Shown in pieces: positions 26,325-33,686 of a stretch of DNA of 53,534 nucleotides. Made by a program: the position numbers and the translations under genes. Below the pieces are notes generated by a model. That model was not told the DNA's origin, made no database searches, and saw nothing but the letters and a program-made list of their open reading frames with translations. Source of the stretch: Prolixibacteraceae bacterium (lineage in GTDB: Bacteria > Bacteroidota > Bacteroidia > Bacteroidales > Prolixibacteraceae); the NCBI GenBank assembly GCA_019459485.1, contig JAIBEZ010000023.1, positions 1 through 53,534 on the forward strand. Reading direction: 5' to 3'. Numbering within the stretch: position 1 is the first letter of the stretch; every line of letters starts with the position of its first letter.

Positions 26325-26891
26325 TCAGTCAATTTCTATTATAAATCCCATTTTCTCCGGATGGTCTGATACATACCTATTATTGTTCAAGTTTCGCAGC
26401 ATAAAAAGTGCGATAATGTCACCACCTGCGGCCAATATGAAAAACATACCAAAACTCAGAATTCCTCCGTGTCCGATTATTAATCCGATGATCGACGGAA
26501 TAATACCCATTACAATCAACGGCATTGCTCCGCCAAGTTTATAATGCTTCACTTTTAATGGTTCTTTACAATGACAGTAAGGTGTCAGGAATTTCCATTT
26601 CACCCCGAATTTTATTGATTTTAGTCCATTCGACGCAAAGATTCCCCAGGTAAGACCATGCAGCAATTCATGTACAATAGCCCCTCCGAGCAAGTATAAA
26701 AGAAAATAATCCATAAACAGGTCTTTCCCTGTTTCAAATGTTTCATAATCCCAAATTAGGATGAAAGGAAGAAGAATCGTTACGGCTATTGGGAAAATCA
26801 TCAGCACAGCAATCAAATTCGCTGCTCCAAATCCCATTGTGTATTCAACTGTTTCCTTCTCCTCAGGTTTTAAATGATCGTCCATCATCAT
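26325..26891 (-). CDS. DUF3267-like membrane zinc protease homologue
   Basis: A 188-residue membrane protein with about four helices. HELLH (His74-Glu75-x-x-His78) in a helix after the first two membrane segments is the zincin motif of the DUF3267/site-2-protease-like group; a later HxxKxxGAMPLI segment (KHYKLGGAMPL) fits the same fold. Substrate unknown. Three consecutive ATGs open the frame (26891, 26888, 26885). It is convergent with the channel gene and is the first of several minus-strand genes in an AT-rich island. Confidence 0.72.
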   Translation of the reverse strand: MMMDDHLKPEEKETVEYTMGFGAANLIAVLMIFPIAVTILLPFILIWDYETFETGKDLFMDYFLLYLLGGAIVHELLHGLTWGIFASNGLKSIKFGVKWKFLTPYCHCKEPLKVKHYKLGGAMPLIVMGIIPSIIGLIIGHGGILSFGMFFILAAGGDIIALFMLRNLNNNRYVSDHPEKMGFIIEID

Positions 26892-27007
26892 TTTAAATTT
26901 AGCATATTATCTTCAAAACTTACGCGCGCTCTGCAACTTCACGAAGAATTGGAGTTACCCGATGAATTTCCTACAAAGAGTTGCATTTTAAAATTTCAGT
27001 TTTCTAT

Positions 27008-27056
27008 CAACGAAGCAGTGAAACCCGAATTGCCGGGTAGCTTGCAGTTATGCAAC
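27008..27056. repeat. Cassette-associated repeat, copy 1
   Basis: CAACGAAGCAGTGAAACCCG then, after 23 bases, GCAGTTATGCAAC. It matches the repeat at 28793-28845 (CAACGAAGCACCGAAACCCG ... AGTTGC end). Each copy lies 3' of a minus-strand gene of unknown function (27136 and 28858), the position a recombination site would have behind a cassette. Confidence 0.65.
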
Positions 27057-27135
27057 GGCTTTTCATCATTTCCAAATAACTTTTTGTCAAACAATAGAAT
27101 AGCCTCAATATTTATATTTTGATTTTCAACTGAAA

Positions 27136-28077
27136 TTAGCTTTTTAAGGATTCTTTTATTACATTATCAAGTCTTTCACCGTCTTTTAAAAAGTAAACGT
27201 TTCTAAAAAACGATTCATAATATTCAGGATTTTCATCATATAATATTTTTGGAATATTTAATGAAAACGTGTAGGTAAATTCAGTTATGAATGTCTGATA
27301 GGAAATAGTCAAAACATCGTATTCTAAATCCAAATCTTTCACTGTGTAATTGAATTTTCGTTTTAAACAAATATTGTTTTTAATGTAAGATTTTTGGCAA
27401 GTAAAATTATTGACTTTTGTATTTAATTGCTCTTCAATTGATTTTGTAAATGGATAATCCATTTGTTCTTTATTTTTTTGATAAAAATCCCAGATATCAA
27501 TTTTTCTGTCTCTTTCATTTTCGTTCAACTGTATTTCAATTACATTAATCGAAAAAGTCAGTGAACTGTCTGGTTGAAATGCTCTAAAAATAGTGTGTTT
27601 AGAAACTCCTGCGTCGGTTTTCCAGTCGTCTGGTGCATCAAACGCTACATGATATTTAAAATTTGAATAAATATTGGTCGTTGAATCCAAATATTCATAT
27701 AAGGATTGAGATTGCTGTTCCTTGAATGATTTCTCAGAATATTTCCGAGTTGTATTGTTTTGTTGTGGAACAGAGTTGTAAAAATCAAATATTCTGTTCT
27801 TCATATAAAGGAACGTCATTAAAACAGTCGCAATTGCGATAATTTTAATATAAACTCTGTTTTCCCACTTCCCAGAGAATAGCCTATAAATTAGATATAG
27901 AACCGAACCGAATATTAAACTCATGAATAATGTTGACAAAATCCAAAATATCAATCCGTATTTTTCATATCCTTCCATTTCGGGAAGACCAAAAAGGTAA
28001 TAAGTTAATCCGACAAATAATGCCATTAAAATCCACCATTTATAGAATTCCTTTGAGAAAATTGGGTGTAATTTCAT
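27136..28077 (-). CDS. Membrane protein of unknown function
   Basis: A 313-residue protein with three N-terminal hydrophobic segments (about 13-30, 42-64, 76-92) and a large C-terminal soluble domain (about 130-313) with features of a PsbP-like or lipocalin-like beta fold (YHVAFDAPDDWK, SFSINVIEIQ-like LTFSINVIEIQ, LTISYQTFITEF). I do not recognise the family. The gene is AT-rich, sits alone between intergenic repeats and is followed at its 3' side by the cassette-associated repeat at 27008. It may be an accessory gene. Confidence 0.65.
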   Translation of the reverse strand: MKLHPIFSKEFYKWWILMALFVGLTYYLFGLPEMEGYEKYGLIFWILSTLFMSLIFGSVLYLIYRLFSGKWENRVYIKIIAIATVLMTFLYMKNRIFDFYNSVPQQNNTTRKYSEKSFKEQQSQSLYEYLDSTTNIYSNFKYHVAFDAPDDWKTDAGVSKHTIFRAFQPDSSLTFSINVIEIQLNENERDRKIDIWDFYQKNKEQMDYPFTKSIEEQLNTKVNNFTCQKSYIKNNICLKRKFNYTVKDLDLEYDVLTISYQTFITEFTYTFSLNIPKILYDENPEYYESFFRNVYFLKDGERLDNVIKESLKS

Positions 28078-28192
28078 TTTTTCTTTTTTTTATTAATTAT
28101 AAGTTGATTTAGTAGCACTTAAACTGTTGCACAGAGTTCGGATCTATATGCGTTTTGGATTGCTCTTTTCGCTAGATGCTATCCAAAAGGTT

Positions 28193-28690
28193 TTATAGTC
28201 TATCTCTTTTTTCAATGTCATGGTGATAATTGCGACTCCCACTAATCTTTTCTTCCTCACTTGATTCGCTTATAACTTCAAGTATTTCCATTTGATTGGA
28301 CAGATATTCCAAAATTTTCCATTCTTCTATTGGTTGCCAATATTCCTTTGCAATCTTTGTATTATGAACAAGTGAGTCTACGATTAAACTATCTGTCAAG
28401 CACATTGGCATTGCTACAGGGGAAGGCATTTTTACTCTGTAATATTTGGCTTTTAGTCCTTTGAAGCTTAGATTCATAAAAACAGAACAATTACTAATAC
28501 AATCAAAAGCAAACAAGGAACTTTTCCTTGCAGGATAACCTATTGGTCTTTGTGAATCAAGAAAATCATCTATCCAATTCTTTCCACTCAAAGTTGAGTT
28601 GAGATAAAACTCTGTTTGTTCAAAAGAATCAGAGTTAATAAGTTCTCCTTTTTTATAGTTTTTACAAGATATGTGAAAAAGTTCCATCAT
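28193..28690 (-). CDS. Cytoplasmic protein of unknown function
   Basis: A 165-residue soluble protein beginning MMELFHISCKNYKKGELI. The LFHISxxNYxxGE start loosely recalls DUF2441-type or ADP-ribosyltransferase-like small proteins, but this is not firm. No signal peptide or membrane helix. ATGs at 28705, 28690 and 28687 are possible; the first lies in the repeat next to the gene, so 28690 is chosen. AT-rich and flanked by repeats like its neighbours. Confidence 0.55.
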   Translation of the reverse strand: MMELFHISCKNYKKGELINSDSFEQTEFYLNSTLSGKNWIDDFLDSQRPIGYPARKSSLFAFDCISNCSVFMNLSFKGLKAKYYRVKMPSPVAMPMCLTDSLIVDSLVHNTKIAKEYWQPIEEWKILEYLSNQMEILEVISESSEEEKISGSRNYHHDIEKRDRL

Positions 28691-28715
28691 TTTATAATTA
28701 AGCATAACGTATTAG

Positions 28716-28769
28716 CGGAAAGTTTATAGTACATAGTTTTTTTTTTAATACTTTAAAAGCGAATCCGGC
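28716..28769. repeat. 54-bp direct repeat, left copy
   Basis: CGGAAAGTTTATAGTAC (28716-28732) and ATACTTTAAAAGCGAATCCGGC split at 28748-28769 match 29787-29803 and 29819-29840 at one constant offset of 1,071 bp, about 45 of 54 bases. The right copy covers the last codons of the outer-membrane protein gene; the left copy is a duplicated fragment of that gene end. Confidence 0.8.
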
Positions 28770-28792
28770 TTTTCACCTCGATGATGTTCTGC

Positions 28793-28845
28793 CAACGAAG
28801 CACCGAAACCCGTCTTGCGGATATTTGGCTGTTGTGTGTAGTTGC
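28793..28845. repeat. Cassette-associated repeat, copy 2
   Basis: Related to 27008-27056. It ends with GTTGTGTGTAGTTGC (28831-28845), which is the inverted partner (14 of 15) of GCAATTACACACAAC at 29761-29775; the two arms enclose the HEPN gene. Confidence 0.75.
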
Positions 28846-28857
28846 TCTTATGATTTA

Positions 28858-29733
28858 TCATTCCAATGGTGGTAAAACTTTATAGAAAATTAAAAGTAAA
28901 TCATCATACCCCTCACGCATTCTATGCCATTCCTTGTTTGAAACCAATGCGCAATGAAAACTAATGCTTTCGCAAACATGATGAGGTTCAATCTTAAAGC
29001 TTATTTTCTTCACGTTACCAAAATCTGGAAACTTCTTAGTTGATCTCCAAAAAATTGAATACTCAGTATCTTTGAAACTTTCATCGACCACTATCTCAAT
29101 CGACAAATAATCTCCAGGTCTAAGAACATATCGTTTGTCTTGAGTAAACCCAACCATTGGATGCCCCTCCGTATTTTGGTCAAAAAATTTTTCGTTTCCG
29201 AATGAATCTTTGAAATGAATGAATCTCGGTACATTATAACTCATCTGCTGATTATTTTCGTAATAATAATTCTTTATTGAATCGATAATATCATGGGAAT
29301 AACAAAGTATTTGCTCGACTTGTCTAATTGAAATTGGATTTGCATGAGACAAGTTATTTCTTGGTGGAATTAGGCGACTCATAAAAGTCCTAGCTTCGTA
29401 ATTTCCTTCTGGGAAAGCAGCCTCAAAGACTTGTCTAAAATGATTTTTATAAAGATTTGGATTACATATAATATCTATAAGAGAATCTAATAAAGAAGCA
29501 TCAATCATTCTTGTATATCTATTCTCTTCCTTTTTAAAATTCTTCTCAATTTTGTCTTTTATACTTTTATTAATTATTCTATTTCCATTATTATCAGTGA
29601 AGTTTAGATATTCTGAACCATATGAATCTGAAAGAATTTTATCTACAACTCGTCTTAACCAATATTCCAATGTTTCGATTGTTTCTCTCGAAGCGTTTCT
29701 AAGTTCTGATTCACTATGACTGTTTAATATCAT
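28858..29733 (-). CDS. HEPN-domain protein of unknown function
   Basis: A 291-residue soluble protein. The N-terminal ~150 residues are helical and include RNNLSHANPIS (near 128), an RxxxxH motif of HEPN ribonuclease-like domains, closest in look to Swt1-type HEPN. Residues about 160-291 form a beta-rich domain without a recognised family (GHPMVGFTQDKRYVLRPGDYLSIEIVVDE). HEPN proteins often act in RNA cleavage in toxin-antitoxin or phage-defence settings; no partner antitoxin is visible. It is enclosed by inverted 15-bp arms and by 54-bp direct repeats, as if carried on a small cassette. Confidence 0.68.
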   Translation of the reverse strand: MILNSHSESELRNASRETIETLEYWLRRVVDKILSDSYGSEYLNFTDNNGNRIINKSIKDKIEKNFKKEENRYTRMIDASLLDSLIDIICNPNLYKNHFRQVFEAAFPEGNYEARTFMSRLIPPRNNLSHANPISIRQVEQILCYSHDIIDSIKNYYYENNQQMSYNVPRFIHFKDSFGNEKFFDQNTEGHPMVGFTQDKRYVLRPGDYLSIEIVVDESFKDTEYSIFWRSTKKFPDFGNVKKISFKIEPHHVCESISFHCALVSNKEWHRMREGYDDLLLIFYKVLPPLE

Positions 29734-29760
29734 GTACTTTGCTAATTAGAATTGTTTTTT

Positions 29761-29840
29761 GCAATTACACACAACTAAGTATATAACGGAAAGTTTATAG
29801 TACCTACTTTCCCCTAAAATACTTTAAATGCGAATCCGGC
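29761..29840. repeat. Right flank of the HEPN cassette
   Basis: Contains the inverted arm GCAATTACACACAAC (29761-29775) and the right copy of the 54-bp direct repeat (29787-29840), which runs into the 3' end of the outer-membrane protein gene. Confidence 0.78.
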
Positions 29841-30449
29841 GCCTAAAATCAAGCCGCCAGGTTGTAATATATTCAATGCCATGTCAGTGGTGCTTGTGAT
29901 GGTCGAACCATCGGTTACCCGCCATCTGTTTGATTGCAGCGGAACGGCATATCCAAATTCGAGGTAAAAAATACCCGTTTTCCCAATTCTCCAATTGCGG
30001 TCGATTGCCAGGTTAATGGTTCCGGCCGACAGATAATCGACAGTTATTTCCTGTGTTCCGCCTGATTCAAGCTCCATTTCGAGTTCTATGCCTTCCAAAC
30101 CCGGGCTGTGCGAATACCCCAAACAATACGACCATCTGCCGGTTTCGGTCTGATCGTACTTAATCCCGATGGAACTCTTTAGTCCCCAGCCGCTAACGCC
30201 AAAACCGCCTCGTACTGAAAACCTTTCGTACATTTTGAGGGTTCCAGAAACGCCCATGAAACCGGTAAAATTATCGAAACCGGTTCCAACACCCAGGTAA
30301 ACCTGCGGGTATTCTGCTGTTTTATTTTCGGTAATTTCTTGCGCATCTAACTTTGCGATCAAAAGTAAGCACAGCGAAAACAGGATGATTTTTTTTAAAC
30401 CGGCTGTATTGTTGAAATGACTGTCTGGTGAGTTTTTGTGGGTTTTCAT
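29814..30449 (-). CDS. Predicted outer-membrane beta-barrel protein
   Basis: A 211-residue exported protein. The signal peptide has a long N-region, a hydrophobic core (IILFSLCLLLIAKL) and cleavage near DAQ-EITE. The mature part alternates polar and hydrophobic residues in strands with glycines (YLGVGTGFDNFTGFMGVSG, GGFGVSGWGLKSSIGIKYD) and ends in phenylalanine (GAGFAFKVF), as barrel proteins do. Ligand or role unknown. It has a strong promoter at 30476-30505. Its 3' end is the right copy of the 54-bp direct repeat. Confidence 0.75.
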   Translation of the reverse strand: MKTHKNSPDSHFNNTAGLKKIILFSLCLLLIAKLDAQEITENKTAEYPQVYLGVGTGFDNFTGFMGVSGTLKMYERFSVRGGFGVSGWGLKSSIGIKYDQTETGRWSYCLGYSHSPGLEGIELEMELESGGTQEITVDYLSAGTINLAIDRNWRIGKTGIFYLEFGYAVPLQSNRWRVTDGSTITSTTDMALNILQPGGLILGAGFAFKVF

Positions 30450-30475
30450 GTGTCAGATTGTTGGTTTTGGTTTTC

Positions 30476-30505
30476 CAAATGTATGAAATTCATTATTATA
30501 TGCAA
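30476..30505 (-). promoter_or_regulatory. Promoter of the outer-membrane protein gene
   Basis: On the minus strand TTG (30505-30503), 19 bases, then TACATTTG (30483-30476): an exact TTG-N19-TAnnTTTG promoter. Predicted start near 30470 gives a leader of about 20 bases. Confidence 0.8.
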
Positions 30506-30631
30506 TAGATTGTTGTTTATTTTTTATGATAATTTTTTTGCATTTCTGATTTATTATCGTTTCCTGTGGTTACAACATGAAACTTCCCTTCAGCCAGAGG
30601 TTTAAATTATCAGGAGCAAAGCATTTTTTAT

Positions 30632-30778
30632 TTGACACGGCTTCCTCGCACTTTTACACGACTGCATCGGATGCTGACACGGTTTCCTAGCACTTTTACA
30701 CGGCTGCATCGTGTGCTAACACGGCTACTTTTCACTTTGCACGCTCTGCATCGCATGTTGACACGGCTGCATTTCACA
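30632..30778. repeat. 21-bp tandem repeat, seven units
   Basis: Seven diverged units, consensus near TTnACACGGCTGCATCGnATG, alternating between a CTTCCTCGCACT type and a CTGCATCGGATG type, so the higher-order period is 42 bp. The period is a multiple of three, so a reading frame stays open on the plus strand as a heptad repeat, but without a start or family support; I treat it as non-coding. Confidence 0.8.
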
Positions 30779-30912
30779 GTGAAAATAATCCGAAGGCCGA
30801 TCTACACTCCGTTGAGTTATTAAAATGAATATTTTGAGGGAGGAATTAAATATGTGTTAACGCTTTCCCGAAGTTTATTTTAAAACTGAAAAAACGTTGG
30901 GAAAGCTCTGAT

Positions 30913-30951
30913 ATAAAAAAAGGGAACTACCCTTTCGGACGATTCCCTTTC
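30913..30951 (-). terminator. Terminator after the oxidoreductase gene
   Basis: On the minus strand AAAGGGAA (30950-30943) pairs with TTCCCTTT (30925-30918), followed by a T-run. It lies about 40 bases after the Gfo/Idh/MocA stop codon. Confidence 0.82.
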
Positions 30952-30989
30952 AGCACACAAAAAAAAATGGACGAAAGAACATTTCCGGA

Positions 30990-32267
30990 TTACGGGTGCT
31001 TATATTTTCCCCGGTAATCTCTTTTCATCAGTGCGGATGCTTGCTTATTATCAACGATTTCATTTTTTACTGAATCCCACTTCACCAAAGATCCTGTGTA
31101 ATGCGAAATCATGGCCAACTGAACAGTGGCTGTTGACTGGAATGCATCCTCAGGAGTACTGCTGATGATGCTTTTATCTTTGGTTCTTACAGCAACAATA
31201 AAATTCTCCAAATGATTTTCCTGCATGGAAACAGCCGGAACGGATAATTCCTCAGCTTTTCCATCTTTTCCCCCGGGATAAAGGATTATTTTCGAATCAC
31301 CAGCGAAAAGAGATGCCTTTTCTCCGTGAAACAATACGCCGTTGTTAAACTCCTTGTTCGGATCGCCTGCACCCCAAAGCCGGTGCTGCCAAACAACAGG
31401 CGCTTTCCTGAAGGCCATGTTCGCCGTAAGTGTATCAGGAGTAGTGATTTGGTCATTCAATTCAAAAATACCGCCCCTGGTGTAAAACTCTGTCGGCATC
31501 GTTTCGCCCATAATCAGGCGGATACCATCAATGAGGTGAATTCCCCAATCAACAAGGTGACCATTACCGTACTCTTTTTCCAGTCGCCATGCTTTATGAG
31601 CAATGCTTGGCCGGTATTCGAGTTTCGGAGCCGGGCCGCACCATTCTTCCCAGTCGAGCGAAGCGGGAGGCGCCTGTATGGTTGTATCCTGAAGTCCGGG
31701 AATGTAATTTATCTGTGCTGCTATCTGGTGAACATTTCCAATGGTTCCGTCAGCAATCAGTTCTTTTACCTTTTTGAACGCCCCACTCTGCCTGCGCTGA
31801 AAACCAATTTGTACGATATTGCCTGCCTTTTGAGATGCCCTGACCATTGCCAAACCTTCCTGAATATCGTAGGCAAGCGGTTTTTCGCAATAAATATCGA
31901 GTCCTTTTTCGCAGGCGGCAATAAACTGAAGTGCATGCCAGTGAGGAGGCGTTCCGATAAACACGGCGTCCAATCCTTTTACATCAAGTAAATCCTGGTA
32001 ATATTTAAATGTTTGAGGCCTGCTGCCCTGAAGTTGCACCAATTCATCCGCGCTGTTTTTCAAATGATCGGTATCCACATCGCAAACAGCAATTATTTCA
32101 ACTCCACCAACTTTTAAAGCCGCTTTTGTGATGACCATTCCATACCAACCGGCACCAATCAACCCGATTTTCAACTTCCGGTCGGAGGGAAAAGCCGGAA
32201 CATAAAAAGTAGAAGCAATCCCGGCTGAAGCAAGTGTGGCTTTTTTAATAAAATTCCTTCGTTCCAT
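30990..32267 (-). CDS. Gfo/Idh/MocA family oxidoreductase, Tat-exported
   Basis: A 425-residue NAD(P)-dependent sugar dehydrogenase-like protein. The N-terminus has a twin-arginine-type signal (MERRNFIKKATLASAGIAST), so it is probably exported folded with cofactor. The Rossmann motif is IGLIGAGWYGM (near 33), followed by the EKPLAYD motif with the catalytic lysine (near 133) and a GHLVDWGIHLIDG histidine motif (near 240). Such exported members act on sugars or glycosides. It is flanked by its own terminator; no sugar-utilisation genes adjoin, so the substrate is unknown. Confidence 0.87.
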   Translation of the reverse strand: MERRNFIKKATLASAGIASTFYVPAFPSDRKLKIGLIGAGWYGMVITKAALKVGGVEIIAVCDVDTDHLKNSADELVQLQGSRPQTFKYYQDLLDVKGLDAVFIGTPPHWHALQFIAACEKGLDIYCEKPLAYDIQEGLAMVRASQKAGNIVQIGFQRRQSGAFKKVKELIADGTIGNVHQIAAQINYIPGLQDTTIQAPPASLDWEEWCGPAPKLEYRPSIAHKAWRLEKEYGNGHLVDWGIHLIDGIRLIMGETMPTEFYTRGGIFELNDQITTPDTLTANMAFRKAPVVWQHRLWGAGDPNKEFNNGVLFHGEKASLFAGDSKIILYPGGKDGKAEELSVPAVSMQENHLENFIVAVRTKDKSIISSTPEDAFQSTATVQLAMISHYTGSLVKWDSVKNEIVDNKQASALMKRDYRGKYKHP

Positions 32268-32376
32268 AATTTGTTCGTTTTAGTTTAAAAACTTATTGAC
32301 TGCATAAATCTAATTAAAATGTCAATCTGTTTTGAAATTTAAACAATTTAGGAAACCGGGAAAAGAATAAGATGTA

Positions 32377-33678
32377 TTACTTCGTCAACAAAAAATCTTT
32401 AAAATCAGCAAATTCAGTACTGATTTCGATCGAAAGTTTTTCACCTTTCATAAACTCGGCTAATTTTTCAGGAAGTGTAACAGTTCCTTTACCCAAAACA
32501 CTTTCAACGGTTTCGGTAAACTTGGCAGGGTGCGCCGTTTCAAGAAAAACGCCCACTTCACCAGGTTTTAAATCTTCTTTCAATGCGCGATATCCGATGG
32601 CGCCATGCGGATCAAGCATATACTTTTCATCCACAAAAACCTGCTTCATCGTTTCGCGAATTTCCTCATCCGAATACCGGAAGCCAACAATATCGCCTGA
32701 AATTGATTTATGTGAATTTCCATATAATTCCAGAATACGGGCAAAGTTGCTCGGATCGCCCACATCCATTGCGTTTGCAATGGTGGCAACCGATGCACGG
32801 GGTTGGTACACGCCGGTTTGAAGGTAATTGTAAACAATGTCGTTGTCGTTATTGGCAGCAATAAACCGCTTCACCGGTAGCCCCATGAATTTAGCAAACA
32901 ATCCTGCTGTGAGGTTTCCAAAATTTCCGCTGGGTACCGAAAAAACCACATCGCCTGTTATTCCAGCCTCCTGCAAACGCGCATAAGCATTGAAATAATA
33001 GAAAGCCTGTGGCAGGAACCGCGCCACATTGATAGAATTGGCCGAGGTCAAAACCATGGCTTTGTTCAATTCTTCATCCACAAAAGCTGACTTTACAAGT
33101 CGCTGACAATCGTCAAAAGTCCCGTCAACTTCGAGTGCAGTAATATTATTACCAAGTGTGGTAAATTGTTTTTCCTGAATGTCGCTCACCAGTCCTTTAG
33201 GGTAAAGCACATAAACTTTTATTCCCGGAACCTGAAAAAATCCGTTGGCAACAGCGCTGCCTGTATCTCCGGAAGTGGCGACCAAAACGTTGACTTCCTT
33301 TTCAAATCCACGAAGAAAATACCCCAGCATCCGCGCCATAAACCGACCGCCAACATCTTTAAAAGCCATTGTTGGCCCGTGAAACAGTTCCAGCGAATAG
33401 ATAGAATCGGTTACCTGAACCAATGGGCAATCAAAATTCAGTGTATCATAAACAATGTCTTTCAAAACTTTCTCCGGAATATCTTCACCGAAGAACTTTT
33501 TTGCCACTTCAAAAGATATCTCCTGAAAACTCTTTAAATAAAGTCGCTCAAAAAATTTAGGATCAAACTCTTCAATCTGCATGGGCATAAACAATCCATT
33601 ATCGGCAGCCAAACCTTTGGTAACGGCTTCCATCAGCGAAACTTCAGGAACAGTGTGATTGGTGCTAAAGTATTTCAT
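32377..33678 (-). CDS. thrC: Threonine synthase
   Basis: A 433-residue PLP enzyme converting O-phosphohomoserine to threonine. The N-terminal domain (MKYFSTNHTVPEVSLMEAVTKGLA) and the PLP lysine in FHGPTMAFKDVGGR (near 110) are typical, as are ATSGDTGSAVANGF, SANSINVARFLPQ and SVPSGNFGNLTAG. Last gene of a minus-strand thrA - homoserine kinase-like - thrC operon; it begins 8 bases after the previous stop codon. Full length for the family. Confidence 0.93.
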   Translation of the reverse strand: MKYFSTNHTVPEVSLMEAVTKGLAADNGLFMPMQIEEFDPKFFERLYLKSFQEISFEVAKKFFGEDIPEKVLKDIVYDTLNFDCPLVQVTDSIYSLELFHGPTMAFKDVGGRFMARMLGYFLRGFEKEVNVLVATSGDTGSAVANGFFQVPGIKVYVLYPKGLVSDIQEKQFTTLGNNITALEVDGTFDDCQRLVKSAFVDEELNKAMVLTSANSINVARFLPQAFYYFNAYARLQEAGITGDVVFSVPSGNFGNLTAGLFAKFMGLPVKRFIAANNDNDIVYNYLQTGVYQPRASVATIANAMDVGDPSNFARILELYGNSHKSISGDIVGFRYSDEEIRETMKQVFVDEKYMLDPHGAIGYRALKEDLKPGEVGVFLETAHPAKFTETVESVLGKGTVTLPEKLAEFMKGEKLSIEISTEFADFKDFLLTK

Positions 33679-33686
33679 TCGAAAAT

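Larger units (their letters stand above)
30450..30989. other. Intergenic region with tandem repeat
   Basis: 540 bp between two minus-strand genes. It holds the promoter at 30476-30505, the 21-bp tandem repeat (30632-30778) and the terminator at 30913-30951. The stretch in between shows nothing I can name. Confidence 0.6.

Noticed and set aside
26892-29786. Classical integron with attC sites
   Set aside because: The repeats lack clear RYYYAAC/GTTRRRY core pairs and no integrase gene is present, so only a cassette-like arrangement is claimed.
30632-30823. 63-codon frame of heptad repeats (RLHRMLT-like)
   Set aside because: It follows from the 21-bp repeat period; there is no ATG at the start, and no promoter or relatives are recognised.
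31326-31991. Open frame of 221 codons on the plus strand
   Set aside because: Antisense to the Gfo/Idh/MocA gene; no start context and no family features.
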